From assembly GCF_001570405.1 (NCBI RefSeq), contig NZ_BBYM01000002.1:93402-157401 (forward strand): a DNA stretch of 64,000 bases, read 5' to 3'. A program made the translations under genes and the position numbers. The stretch comes from Microtetraspora niveoalba (GTDB lineage Bacteria > Actinomycetota > Actinomycetes > Streptosporangiales > Streptosporangiaceae). The notes under the pieces are model-generated. The model was given only the letters and a program-made list of their open reading frames with translations, had not been told where the DNA came from and searched no databases. Below, one piece after another: positions 40,785 through 49,326 of this stretch. Numbering within the stretch: the first letter of the stretch is position 1; each line of letters starts with the position of its first letter.

Positions 40785-43181
40785 TCAGAGGTCCAACCCG
40801 ATCAGCAGCGGGTCGTGGTCGGAGGAGCGGTAGGCGTCCGGCGCGTACAGGTACGGCGGGTTGAACTCGGTGTTGTAGTCCATGAACCGGCCCTCGTCGC
40901 TGTTGATGTGCCAGATGGTGGCGCCGGTCACGAGTTTGCTCAGCTTCTTGTCGGCCAGGGCGTGGTCGAGCTCGCCGGAGAGGCCCTCGAAGACGTAGCT
41001 GTAGCGGTCCTTCACCGGGACGTACTTCTTGCTCAGGCTGATCAGCCCGCCCGCCTCCAGCGTGTGGATCGGATCCTCCTCGCCGTACGCGTTGATGTCG
41101 CCGACGACGAGCGTGTTCTTCAGCCCGTGGCCGTCGATCAGGGCCAGCAGCGCCTGGGCCTGCTTGACCCGCTTGGCGTTGTAGCAGCTCTGGCCGTCGC
41201 CCTGGTCGGCGTCCGCACCGGTGGCGTCACCGTCGACGTCGGTGCACCCCTTCGACTTGAAGTGGTTGACCAGCACGGTGAAGCTCTCGCCGCGCCCGTT
41301 CGCCTTGCGGAACGTCTGGACCAGCGGCGGCCGGTTGAAGATCGGGTCGGAGGAGGACAGCGCCGCGCCGACCGGGGTGACCGCGGCCGGCTTGTAGATC
41401 AGCGCGGTCTGGATCACGTCCGTGCCCGGGTTGGGGTGGGTGATCGCCTTGTAGGTGCCCGCGCCGACCTTGGCGTTGAGGGCGTCCACCAGGGCGTTCA
41501 GCGCCACGTCGGAGTTGCGCTCGACCTCCATCAGCCCGGCCACGTCGGGGTTCAGGCTCGTGATGTTGGCGACCAGCTTGGCGAGCTGCCTGTCGCGCTC
41601 GGCGGCCGTGGTCGCGCCCCGGGACCTGAGCGTGGTGAACCAGTTGAGCGTGTTGAGGCTCGCCACCCGGACGTCGCCGCCGACCTTCTCCGGCCCGGCG
41701 GGGCGCGGGTTCTCCGGCCGGAACTCGAAGGTCTGGGTCGGCTGGACCCGGTAGGCCCCGAAGCCGTAGGTGAGCACCCCGGTCAGGTTCTTGACCTCGT
41801 CGCCGAGCCGGACCGTGTTCGACCCCTGGGAGTGGTACGGCAGGGTCGGCGGGTTCTGCACGTTGGAACCGTCGTCGAGCAGGATCGTCCGCCGCGCGTC
41901 CTTCTCGGTGTCCACGTTCTTGCGGTCGGTCGGCTGCCACAGCCGGCCGCCCTGCGCGAGGGTGATCTCCCCGAACCGGCCGAGGTTGTAGATCTCCGAC
42001 GCGGCCAGTTCGCCCTTGAAGGTGACGAGCATGCCCTCGTAGCGCTCGAGGGTGATGTCCTTCTTGAGCGGCAGCTTCACCGCGGTCGGCTTGACGGCGC
42101 CGGTCCCGCAGACGTTGACGGCGGTGGCCGGCGAGATCTCGGTCAGGCCGTTGAACTCGATCGCCTTGCCGGAGACCCGCACCCGGTCACCCACCGTGAC
42201 CGGTGAGGTGGAGAACACGAACAGGCCCTCGGAGGTCGCCGGGTCTCCGTCCGGCTCGGAGTCCTGGATGTAGAAGCCGTCGAACTGGCCGGCCCCCTGG
42301 TAGGCGCCGGTGACGATGCCCTCGACCCGGACGTCCGTACCGGCGACCGGGCTGACGTCGCCGCTCCCCTGCACCTGCGCGATCCGGTGCGTGATCGGGG
42401 TGTCGCAGGTGGCATCCGGCGTGGGGCTCGTCGTGGGGCTCGGCTCCGCCGACGGAGAAGCCGAGGGCGACGCGGACGGGGAAGCCGAGGGGGAAGCGGA
42501 CGGGGACGGCTCGGCACCCCCGCACGGCGCCAGGGGCGTGGCGGAGTTGCGCGGGGCGGGGGCCGCGGCGTCGAAGTCGGCACCGTTGTCGCCGGTGTCG
42601 GCGCAGCCGCCGTTCTTGCGGATCGCGGCGGTGCTGTTGGTGAGGGCGGGCGCGGGGCTGCCCTTGTAGAAGTTGGCCGAGCCGTAGCCGACGAGGTCGG
42701 CGAGCAGCGCCATCTGGTCGTCGGTGCAGGGGGCGCTGGAGCCGTTGCAGGCCAGGCCGTCGGCGGAGCGGACCAGCGCCACCTTGCCCGCCGTGCCGCT
42801 CATGTTGCTGGTGCCGACGTCGTCGGGCTGGGGCAGCGAGCCGCCGGGCGTGGTGCCCGCGGCGAGTTGGACCAGGTGGTACTGGCCGGGGGCGAGGGTT
42901 CCGGTGAGGGACGTCTTGTTGGCGGCGAAGTTCCCGGTCCCGGCGGCGCTGGTGTACTGCAGCGACCAGCCCTCCAGGGAGACGGCGGCGTCACCGCGGT
43001 TGAAGAGTTCGACGTAGTCGTTGGTGAGGGGGGCGCCGGAGTTCCCGCCGCCGCCGTACACCTGGCTGATGACAACGGTGCCCTGCGCCGCGAGGGCGGG
43101 GGCCGGGGGCAGAGCGGCGATCGAGCCGGCGGTCACGCCGGCGCACCCAAGGATCGCGAGCGCTCGGGGCATTACACGCAT
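40785..43181 (-). CDS. ExeM/NucH-family extracellular endonuclease
   Basis: Secreted nuclease of about 798 aa. A signal peptide (ALAILGCAGVTAGSIAALPP, then ALAAQ) is followed by a lamin-tail domain (VVISQVYGGGGNSGAPLTND, DYVELFNRGDAAVSLEGWSL). Next is a linker of repeated SPSA units rich in Pro and Ser, and an OB-like domain (VRVEGIVTGAYQGAG, GFYIQDSEPDGDP). The endonuclease/exonuclease/phosphatase domain has RVASLNTLNWFTT, DVAGLMEVERNSD, VVGDINAYGEEDP and YRSSDHDPLLIGL, which include the metal and catalytic residues. Relatives degrade extracellular DNA for nutrients or biofilm release. The ATG at 43181 is chosen because the signal peptide follows at once; an ATG at 43172 is possible. Confidence 0.93.
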   Translation of the reverse strand: MRVMPRALAILGCAGVTAGSIAALPPAPALAAQGTVVISQVYGGGGNSGAPLTNDYVELFNRGDAAVSLEGWSLQYTSAAGTGNFAANKTSLTGTLAPGQYHLVQLAAGTTPGGSLPQPDDVGTSNMSGTAGKVALVRSADGLACNGSSAPCTDDQMALLADLVGYGSANFYKGSPAPALTNSTAAIRKNGGCADTGDNGADFDAAAPAPRNSATPLAPCGGAEPSPSASPSASPSASPSASPSAEPSPTTSPTPDATCDTPITHRIAQVQGSGDVSPVAGTDVRVEGIVTGAYQGAGQFDGFYIQDSEPDGDPATSEGLFVFSTSPVTVGDRVRVSGKAIEFNGLTEISPATAVNVCGTGAVKPTAVKLPLKKDITLERYEGMLVTFKGELAASEIYNLGRFGEITLAQGGRLWQPTDRKNVDTEKDARRTILLDDGSNVQNPPTLPYHSQGSNTVRLGDEVKNLTGVLTYGFGAYRVQPTQTFEFRPENPRPAGPEKVGGDVRVASLNTLNWFTTLRSRGATTAAERDRQLAKLVANITSLNPDVAGLMEVERNSDVALNALVDALNAKVGAGTYKAITHPNPGTDVIQTALIYKPAAVTPVGAALSSSDPIFNRPPLVQTFRKANGRGESFTVLVNHFKSKGCTDVDGDATGADADQGDGQSCYNAKRVKQAQALLALIDGHGLKNTLVVGDINAYGEEDPIHTLEAGGLISLSKKYVPVKDRYSYVFEGLSGELDHALADKKLSKLVTGATIWHINSDEGRFMDYNTEFNPPYLYAPDAYRSSDHDPLLIGLDL

Positions 43182-43237
43182 GACCCGAGAGGGTAAAGCC
43201 GCGAGTATCCATATTCCGCATCTATTGCGTGGATAAA

Positions 43238-43903
43238 TTATGAATTCGAAATATCGGCACTTCCTGTCGATCCAGGCGCCGAGGATCTGGCGGCATCTGA
43301 CCTGGCAGGACCGGGCCGCGAGGGCGAACCGGACGCCAGGTCGAGCAGTTCGTCGACGCTCCACTGGTCGTAGGCGTGCTCGCCGTACTTGGCGGCGAGC
43401 ACCCGCCCGTCACGGCCGATCAGGAAGTCGGCGGGAAGCCCGAACCGGCCGCCGTGCGGCCTGGCCGCCGGGCCGCGTTCCCGGCCGCGCAGGATCCCCC
43501 ACGCGCTCAGCGCGACCGCGCCGACGATCGGCCCCCACACGCGCGGGTCGAGCAGCGAGCGGCGCGCCGACTCCACGCCGAACTCGACGTACAGCCGCTT
43601 GCCGGGATCGGCGATCACGGCGAACGGCAGGGCGGAGGTGTGCTCGGCCAGCTCTTCGGCGGACGAGTGGAAGACCACGACCTCGCGGACTCCCGCCGCC
43701 TCGATCTCGTCGTGCCGCCGCACCACGGAGCGCAGGTGCAGGTTGCAGACCGGACATCCCGCGAACCGCCGGAACTGCAGGTGGATCAGCCGCTCATCGT
43801 CCGGGATGGCGACCGGCCCGCCGGAGACCGCCGTCAACTGGCGGGCGCTGACCGCCGACCCGGGCTCCATCGCCCTTCGGAACGCGCACATCGGGAACCT
43901 CAT
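43238..43903 (-). CDS. peroxiredoxin-like thiol protein (AhpC/TSA superfamily)
   Basis: Thioredoxin-fold protein of 221 aa. FRRFAGCPVCNLHLRS carries a CxxC (Cys50, Cys53) where peroxiredoxins have the peroxidatic Cys. VVVFHSSAEEL and FAVIADPGKRLYVEFGVE follow the peroxiredoxin-like pattern, and PADFLIGRDGRVLAAKYG is the late strand pair. A hydrophobic stretch (VWGPIVGAVALSAWGIL) is inserted near the middle. The ATG at 43903 lies directly beside a long palindrome shared with the divergent TetR gene, so that regulator probably controls it. It likely reduces peroxides or protein thiols. Confidence 0.85.
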   Translation of the reverse strand: MRFPMCAFRRAMEPGSAVSARQLTAVSGGPVAIPDDERLIHLQFRRFAGCPVCNLHLRSVVRRHDEIEAAGVREVVVFHSSAEELAEHTSALPFAVIADPGKRLYVEFGVESARRSLLDPRVWGPIVGAVALSAWGILRGRERGPAARPHGGRFGLPADFLIGRDGRVLAAKYGEHAYDQWSVDELLDLASGSPSRPGPARSDAARSSAPGSTGSADISNS

Positions 43904-43904
43904 T

Positions 43905-43949
43905 CGTAGGTGTACGGCATACGCCTACGATCATAAGTGTATGCCGTAC
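43905..43949. promoter_or_regulatory. operator region shared by peroxiredoxin-like and TetR genes
   Basis: CGTAGG at 43905-43910 and CCTACG at 43924-43929 bound a 25-bp imperfect palindrome with GTACGGCATAC at its core. The same core occurs in inverse orientation as GTATGCCGTAC at 43939-43949. Two sites in a 59-bp divergent gap point to autoregulation by the TetR protein. Confidence 0.7.
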
Positions 43950-43962
43950 GCTGTCAACCGTC

Positions 43963-44577
43963 ATGCCTCGCCCGCGTTCACTCACTCCCGCTCAACTGGC
44001 CGCGGCCGCACTCGCCGTCATCGACCGCGACGGACTCGCCGGGCTGTCGATGCGCGCCGTCGCCCAGCAGGTCGGCATGAGCACCATGGCGCTCTACCGG
44101 TACGTCGACGACCGGGGCGAACTCGAACAACTCGTCATCGAACTCGTCCTCGGCGCCGTCGACACCACGCCTCCCGCCGCGGACCGGCCTTGGCAGGAGC
44201 GGATCGAGACCATGGTCGACCGGGTCCGCGACATCGTGGGCGCCCATCCGTGGATCGTCCCGCTGATCGTCGCCCATCGGCATCGGTCCGTCAGCGTGCT
44301 GCGCTGGTCGGAGACGGTGGCCGGCATCCTCGCCGAAGCCGGCCTGGACGGCCGGAAGCGGGTCATCGCCCTGCGCGGCCTGCTCGCCTACATCATCGGC
44401 GCGATCCAGCTCGAACACCTCGGACCGCTGGCCGGCCAGGGCACCGGCGTCATCGCCGACCTGCCGCCGGCCGAGTTTCCCCACATGGCCGAAACCGCCC
44501 GGCACGCCCGCGCCGTCGACGCCGATGAGGAGTTCCACGGAGGGCTCGCCAACCTGCTCAGAGGCATGGGGGTGTGA
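43963..44577 (+). CDS. TetR-family regulator (TetR class, C-terminal TetR_C-like)
   Basis: Regulator of 204 aa. The N-terminal domain LTPAQLAAAALAVIDRDGLAGLSMRAVAQQVGMSTMALYRYV (here as LAVIDRDGLAGLSMRAVAQ and QVGMSTMALYRYVDD) is the helix-turn-helix of the group that includes tetracycline-repressor-like proteins. WIVPLIVAHRH and GLLAYIIGAIQLE belong to the ligand domain. There is no ribosome-binding site, and a possible -10 TACGCT ends 10 nt upstream, so translation may be leaderless. It is followed by a small membrane protein gene 6 nt downstream. Confidence 0.9.
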   Translation: MPRPRSLTPAQLAAAALAVIDRDGLAGLSMRAVAQQVGMSTMALYRYVDDRGELEQLVIELVLGAVDTTPPAADRPWQERIETMVDRVRDIVGAHPWIVPLIVAHRHRSVSVLRWSETVAGILAEAGLDGRKRVIALRGLLAYIIGAIQLEHLGPLAGQGTGVIADLPPAEFPHMAETARHARAVDADEEFHGGLANLLRGMGV

Positions 44578-44583
44578 CATCTC

Positions 44584-44955
44584 ATGAACGGCGTCGACGG
44601 GCGTCCCTCTCGGACGGCATGGGCGGCACCACTCGCCGTCAACACGGTGCTCGGATACTTCGGGACCCTCCCGTTGAGCTTGACCTGGATCTTCCTCGCC
44701 AACTATCCGCTGGCCGCCGTCGGGCTCACACAACGTGAACCGACCGACAACGACGGCATCCTTCCCTGGCTGATCGTCCTCGGCGGGATCGGCGGGCTGT
44801 GCCTCGCCTTGTGGGCGGCGGTCAACATCGCGGTGCGGAGACTCACGAAGCTTCCGGCACGGCGCTACTGGCCGTTCAGCGCGGTCGTGTCACTCATCCC
44901 GACCATCGTCTTCGTCGTCGCCCCCGGCGTGTGGGAGACGCTGCGCTGGTACTGA
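44584..44955 (+). CDS. small membrane protein of unknown function
   Basis: A 123-aa protein with three clear hydrophobic segments: about residues 23-45 (YFGTLPLSLTWIFLANYPLA), 60-83 (LPWLIVLGGIGGLCLALWAA) and 97-117 (YWPFSAVVSLIPTIVFVVAP). I do not recognise a family. It starts 6 nt after the TetR gene stop and is probably co-transcribed with it. It is convergent with the MerR gene. Confidence 0.7.
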   Translation: MNGVDGRPSRTAWAAPLAVNTVLGYFGTLPLSLTWIFLANYPLAAVGLTQREPTDNDGILPWLIVLGGIGGLCLALWAAVNIAVRRLTKLPARRYWPFSAVVSLIPTIVFVVAPGVWETLRWY

Positions 44956-45007
44956 TCACACCGGCCGGGGAGTCACTTCCCGCTCCCGATCCGCCGGCGG
45001 TCCGCCT

Positions 45008-45466
45008 TCACTGGGCCGATGCCGCCCGTTGATTCCGCGGCGTCCGCTCCGGCGGGGACGACGCGCCGCACACGTGCTCGGCGGGACCGCGGTCGAGGTG
45101 GTCTTCGTACACGCCGACCTTGAAGGTGATCAGATCCAGGCAGCGGGTCAGCCGGTCGATCTGGGCGATCACGTCCTCCCGGTGCCGGCGCAGCAGGTCG
45201 AGCCGCTCCCTTTCGGTGCCGGCCCCCTGCCTGACGAGGTCGGTGTACGCACGGATCGCGGGGAGCGGCATCCCGGAGGCACGCAGGATGACGCAGAGCC
45301 GCAGCCACTCCACGTCGTCCTCGCTGTAGAGGCGGCGCCCGCCGGCCCCGCGCCGTACGGCGTTGGCCAGGATGCCCTCACGCTCGTAGAAGCGCAGCGT
45401 GTGCACGCTCAAACCGGTGCGTTCGGCCACCTGTCCGATGCTCAGATCCTCCGCGGCCCCAGACAT
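45008..45466 (-). CDS. MerR-family regulator
   Basis: Regulator of 152 aa. The N-terminal winged helix is SIGQVAERTGLSVHTLRFYEREGIL, followed by RRLYSEDDVEWLRLCVILRASGM and a long dimerisation helix. The C-terminal region has one Cys (HVCGASS) and no paired metal-binding cysteines, so it is not a mercury sensor type. It may sense a small molecule. It is divergent from an aldo/keto reductase gene whose promoter has the 19-bp spacer and central dyad that MerR proteins recognise, so that reductase is its likely target. Confidence 0.92.
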   Translation of the reverse strand: MSGAAEDLSIGQVAERTGLSVHTLRFYEREGILANAVRRGAGGRRLYSEDDVEWLRLCVILRASGMPLPAIRAYTDLVRQGAGTERERLDLLRRHREDVIAQIDRLTRCLDLITFKVGVYEDHLDRGPAEHVCGASSPPERTPRNQRAASAQ

Positions 45467-45484
45467 GCACTCCAGAATAGGGGC

Positions 45485-45515
45485 TTGCCCTAGAGCCGAC
45501 TCTAGAACCTAGAGT
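45485..45515 (+). promoter_or_regulatory. MerR-type promoter of the aldo/keto reductase
   Basis: TTGCCC (45485-45490) and TAGAGT (45510-45515) are 19 nt apart, the over-long spacing that MerR activators correct by twisting DNA. The dyad CTAGAG-CCGA-CTCTAG (45490-45505) lies in the spacer. Confidence 0.8.
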
Positions 45516-45554
45516 GCGCCGGGTGATCACCCCCACCACCAAGGGAGCATGACC

Positions 45555-46604
45555 ATGCGCTACCGCGTCCTCGGCGGCACCGGCATCGAGGTGAGCGTCC
45601 ACTGCCTCGGGACCATGATGTTCGGCGCCGTCGGCAACCCCGACCACGACGACTGCGTCCGCATCATCCACGCCGCCCTCGACCAGGGGATCAACTTCGT
45701 CGACACCGCCGACATGTACTCGGCGGGCGAGTCGGAGGAGATCGTGGGAAAGGCGCTGCACGGCCGCCGTGACGACGTCGTGCTCGCCACCAAGGTGCAC
45801 TTCCCGATGGGCGAGGGCCCGAACCGCGGCGGCAACTCCCGGCGCTGGATCATCAGGGAGGTCGAGGAGAGCCTCAGACGCCTGCGGACCGACTGGATCG
45901 ACCTCTACCAGGTCCATCGTCCCGACCACACGACCGACATCGAGGAGACGCTCTCCGCGCTGAGCGACCTCGTGCACCAGGGCAAGATCCGCGCCTTCGG
46001 CTGCTCCACCTTCCCGGCCGAGGAGATCGTCGAGGCGCATCACGTCGCCGAGCGCCGCGGTCTGCTGCGCTTCAGGACCGAGCAGCCGCCGTACTCGCTG
46101 CTGGCCCGGGGCATCGAGACGTCCGTGCTGCCGGTCTGCCAGCGGCTGGGGATGGGGGTGCTGACCTGGGGCCCGCTGGCGTCGGGCTTCCTGACCGGCA
46201 GATATCGCAAGGGGCAGCCGGTCGACCTCACCACCGGCCGCGCGGCGCTGACACCGGCCCGCTTCGACCCCTCGCTGCCCCTGACCGCCACCAAACTGGA
46301 CATCGTGGAGCAGTTCGTCGAGGTCGCGGACGGCCTCGGCTGCTCGCTGCCCGAGCTGGCCGTGGCCTTCTCCGTGGCGCATCCCGGCGTCACCTCGGTG
46401 ATCACGGGGCCGCGGACGATGGACCAGTTGGACGCGCTGCTCAAGGGCGCCTCGCTCACCCTCGACGACGCCGTCCTCGACCGGATCGACGAGATCGTGC
46501 CCCCGGGGACCGACGTCTACCGCCCGGACGGCGCCTGGCGCCCGCCGGTGCTCACCGACGCCGCCCGCCGACGCCGTCCGGTCGCGGACCGGCCCGCCGC
46601 CTAG
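45555..46604 (+). CDS. aldo/keto reductase (MerR-controlled)
   Basis: NADPH-dependent oxidoreductase of about 349 aa. The catalytic tetrad is visible: Asp in NFVDTADMYS, Tyr in the same motif, Lys in VLATKVHF, and His in YQVHRPD. The NADP-binding end has VTSVITGPRTMDQL. The ATG at 45555 is preferred to that at 45549, because GGGAG lies 7 nt before the former and 1 nt before the latter. The MerR-type promoter upstream suggests induction by a toxic carbonyl or other small molecule. A second reductase of the same subfamily lies at 52727 under different control. Confidence 0.92.
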   Translation: MRYRVLGGTGIEVSVHCLGTMMFGAVGNPDHDDCVRIIHAALDQGINFVDTADMYSAGESEEIVGKALHGRRDDVVLATKVHFPMGEGPNRGGNSRRWIIREVEESLRRLRTDWIDLYQVHRPDHTTDIEETLSALSDLVHQGKIRAFGCSTFPAEEIVEAHHVAERRGLLRFRTEQPPYSLLARGIETSVLPVCQRLGMGVLTWGPLASGFLTGRYRKGQPVDLTTGRAALTPARFDPSLPLTATKLDIVEQFVEVADGLGCSLPELAVAFSVAHPGVTSVITGPRTMDQLDALLKGASLTLDDAVLDRIDEIVPPGTDVYRPDGAWRPPVLTDAARRRRPVADRPAA

Positions 46605-46680
46605 ATCCGCCGTCTGGACGGCCCGCGGCCGCGGACCCTCCCGTGGCGCGGCGCGGGCGGCGCCTGCACCACACCGACCG

Positions 46681-47101
46681 TCAGTCCATGCGGGCGACGG
46701 CTCCGAGGATTCCGGGCCGGGTGAGGTCGACGGGCCCGTCCTTCCGCCCCTCGGGCCGCCAGGCCCGTACGGGGACGATGCCGGGGTCCAGGATCTCGAG
46801 CCCGGCGAAGTACGAGGTGATCTGAGGAAGATCGCGACCGGAGATGCCGCCGGAGGTGGTGGTGGAGTAGACCCGCCGCCCGGCGCTGACCGCCGCCTGG
46901 TCGCCGTCGCCCTGGTAGATGTGCGAGAGCACGAGATGGCTGCCCGGAGTCAGACGCTCGCGAATCCGAGCGACGATCTGTGCGGCGACCTCGTCGTTCG
47001 GCGGGGAAGTTGTCCGTGCCGCCCAGGTAGTAGTCGTACATGCGGGCGACGCTGGGAATACCGGGGTCCACCCCGGGCGGTACCTGTGTGAGATCGTCCA
47101 C
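46681..47101 (-). pseudogene. SAM-dependent methyltransferase (DUF574/SAV2177 type) with internal deletion and frameshift
   Basis: The 5' end reads VDDLTQVPPGVDPGIPSVAR, then MYDYYLGGTDNFPAE, the invariant start of DUF574 methyltransferases. The frame then shifts into NDEVAAQIVARIRERLTPGS and HLVLSHIYQGDGDQ, which belong near residue 180 in intact members, and ends normally at the stop at 46681. The SAM-binding core, some 130-150 residues, is missing. In this class GTG at 47101 is a normal start. The product cannot be a working enzyme. Confidence 0.75.
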
Positions 47102-47331
47102 GGGTTCTGCCTTTCGCCGGCCGATTCACCGGGATCGTATGCGCGGAGGGCGGATCGACGAGTGGCGACCCCGCGCGAGACCGATGATGGCGGGCGTGGT
47201 GTCCGGCACCCCGGACACCACGCCCCGGACCGCTCCACCGGAGGAGGCGCCGCCGACGCCGAGGGGCGGTCCTCATCCGGAATGAACGGAAGGCCGCGGC
47301 GTGCGGCCTCGCGGCACCGATGGAGGACGAC

Positions 47332-48489
47332 GTGGCAGCACTGAGCGAGGAGGAGCGGGCGATCGTGGCGACGGTCCGGGACTTCGTGGACCGCGAGGTC
47401 CGCCCCGTGGCCCGCGACCTGGAGCACGCCGACGAGTACCCCGAGGCGCTGATCGAGCAGATGAAGCGCCTCGGCGTCTTCGGGCTCGCGGTGCCCGAGC
47501 CGTACGGCGACGTGCGGGTCTCCATGGCCTGCTACGTCCTGGTCACCGAGGAGCTCGCCCGGGGATGGATGAGCCTCGCGGGCGCGATGGGCGGGCACAC
47601 CGTGGTCGCCAAGCTGATCGCGGCCTTCGGCACCGAGGAGCAGAAGCGCCGCTATCTCCCCCGCATGGCCACCGGCGAGATCCGCGCCACGATGGCGCTC
47701 ACCGAGCCGGGCGGCGGCTCCGACCTGCAGGCCATGACCACCGTCGCCCGCCGCGAGGGCGACCGGTACGTCGTCGACGGAGCCAAGACCTGGATCACCA
47801 ACTCCCGCCGCTCCCGGCTCATCGCCCTGCTCTGCAAGACCGACCCGGCCGCCGAACCGGCGCACACCGGCATGAGCATCCTGCTCGTCGAGCACGGGCC
47901 CGGTCTCACCGTCTCCCGCGACCTGCCCAAGCTCGGGTACAAGGGCGTGGAGAGCTGCGAGTTGTCCTTCGACGGCTACCGCGCCCCCGCCTCCGCGCTC
48001 CTCGGCGGCGTCGAGGGCCGGGGATTCGCGCAGATGATGAAGGGGCTGGAGACCGGCCGCATCCAGGTCGCCGCCCGCGCCCTGGGCGTGGGCCGGGCCG
48101 CGTTCGAGGACGCGCTGCGCTACGCCCAGGAGCGTGAGAGCTTCGGCAAGCCGATCTGGAAGCACCAGTCGATCGGGAACTACCTCGCCGACATGGCCAC
48201 CAAGCTCACCGCCGCGCGGCAACTCGTGCTGTACGCGGCGGAACGCGCCGACACCGGGCGGCGCTGCGACATGGAGGCCGGGATGGCCAAGCTGTTCGCC
48301 TCCGAGACCGCGATGGAGATCGCGCTCAACGCCGTGCGGATCCACGGCGGGTACGGCTACTCGACGGAGTTCGACGTCGAACGCTACTTCCGCGACGCCC
48401 CGCTCATGATCGTCGGCGAGGGCACCAACGAGATCCAGCGCAACGTCATCGCGTCCCAGCTCGTCAGCAGAGGAGGGCTGGACCTTTGA
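47332..48489 (+). CDS. acyl-CoA dehydrogenase
   Basis: Classical four-domain flavoprotein of about 385 aa. The FAD-binding motif is MALTEPGGGSDLQAM, and WITNSRRS is next to the flavin. FGKPIWKHQSIGNYLADMATK is the helical-domain signature. The catalytic base Glu is in VGEGTNEIQRNV near the C-terminus. The start is taken as the GTG at 47332, 5 nt after GGAGG; the ATG at 47320 would include the GGAGG in the gene and has no site of its own. It is divergent from the methyltransferase remnant and convergent with a MaoC remnant. An intact MaoC would make an acyl-CoA oxidation pair, but that partner is broken. Confidence 0.92.
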   Translation: MAALSEEERAIVATVRDFVDREVRPVARDLEHADEYPEALIEQMKRLGVFGLAVPEPYGDVRVSMACYVLVTEELARGWMSLAGAMGGHTVVAKLIAAFGTEEQKRRYLPRMATGEIRATMALTEPGGGSDLQAMTTVARREGDRYVVDGAKTWITNSRRSRLIALLCKTDPAAEPAHTGMSILLVEHGPGLTVSRDLPKLGYKGVESCELSFDGYRAPASALLGGVEGRGFAQMMKGLETGRIQVAARALGVGRAAFEDALRYAQERESFGKPIWKHQSIGNYLADMATKLTAARQLVLYAAERADTGRRCDMEAGMAKLFASETAMEIALNAVRIHGGYGYSTEFDVERYFRDAPLMIVGEGTNEIQRNVIASQLVSRGGLDL

Positions 48490-48626
48490 CCGGCGCGCCG
48501 CTCTCGCCCCGGGTACGGGAGGCGCTTCCGGTGGCCTGTCGCACGACGTGACCAGGTGGTCCACGGCTTCCGCCCGGGAGCCCCGGGAGCGGATCCAGGC
48601 CAAGGTTCGCAGACGCCGGACACTCC

Positions 48627-49205
48627 CTAGGCCATGACGGCGACGAATCGCCAGTCCAGCACATCTCTCGGCTCGCCGCCGTCCGCCGCCTTCACCAGCG
48701 AGCGGAGATGGACGAGCCCACCGCCGCCGGGCAGCGCCCGGCGGCGCTCGACCGCCACCTCGCTGGCCAGCGTGTCGCCCTCGCGGACCGGGCCCACGTG
48801 GGCGCAGCCGTGCCAGGCCGTGACCGCGACCAGATTGGGCAGGGCCCGGGCGGCCTGGGACAGGGCGAGGCCGATGGTGTGCCCTCCGTACACCAGCCGC
48901 GCGCCTCCGGCGGCACCCGCGTCGTGATGCACCTGCGCCATGTTGAGGGTGAGCCTGGCCAGCTCCGGGGCGGCGGACACCACGTCTCCCCCGCCCACCC
49001 GCCAGGCCTCGCCCTCGGCGACGTCGGAGAAGTGCCGGCCCGGGACGTACGGAGAGTGTCGCCGATCAGGGGGAACCGCCGGAAGGCGAGGCCGCGATAG
49101 AACAGGTTCGCCTTGACGTGGTGGGTGACGAGGGTGGACCGCCCGATCGCCACGTCCCAGACCAGCGCCGGATGGGCCTGCGGGCCCCTCGGCGATCGTC
49201 GTCAT
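48627..49205 (-). pseudogene. MaoC-family dehydratase/hydratase with two internal deletions
   Basis: The start is kept: ATG at 49205 with GGGAG upstream, reading MTTIAEGPAG. A jump then leads into a different frame, PQAHPALVWDVAIGRSTLVT, followed by HHVKANLFYRGLAFRRFPLI. A second jump and frame change leads into PYVPGRHFSDVAEGEAWRVG, LVYGGHTIGLALSQAARALP and a normal C-terminus VLDWRFVAVMA. Intact double-hotdog MaoC proteins of this kind are about 330-350 aa; roughly 50-60 and 80 codons appear to be missing at the two junctions. The second hotdog domain with its GGHTIG motif is nearly complete, but no single frame encodes a full enzyme. Confidence 0.75.
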
Positions 49206-49320
49206 CGGCCCGCTCCCTTCGCCCCGGCCAGGACCCGCCTGGCCGTCATCGCGACCGCTTCGGCCGCCGCCCCCACTTCGTCCCCCGGGTTCCACCGCGC
49301 GGGCGCGGTGCGGGCGGCCG
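49202..49320 (-). pseudogene. possible C-terminal scrap of the gene upstream of MaoC
   Basis: A minus-strand frame ending WNPGDEVGAAAEAVAMTARR, VLAGAKGAGR stops at a TGA that overlaps the MaoC ATG (ATGA). Its third codon positions are GC-rich like a real gene. Coupled stop/start and codon use suggest the tail of a lost gene of the same operon; the family is not recognisable. Confidence 0.3.
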
Positions 49321-49326
49321 TCGCGG

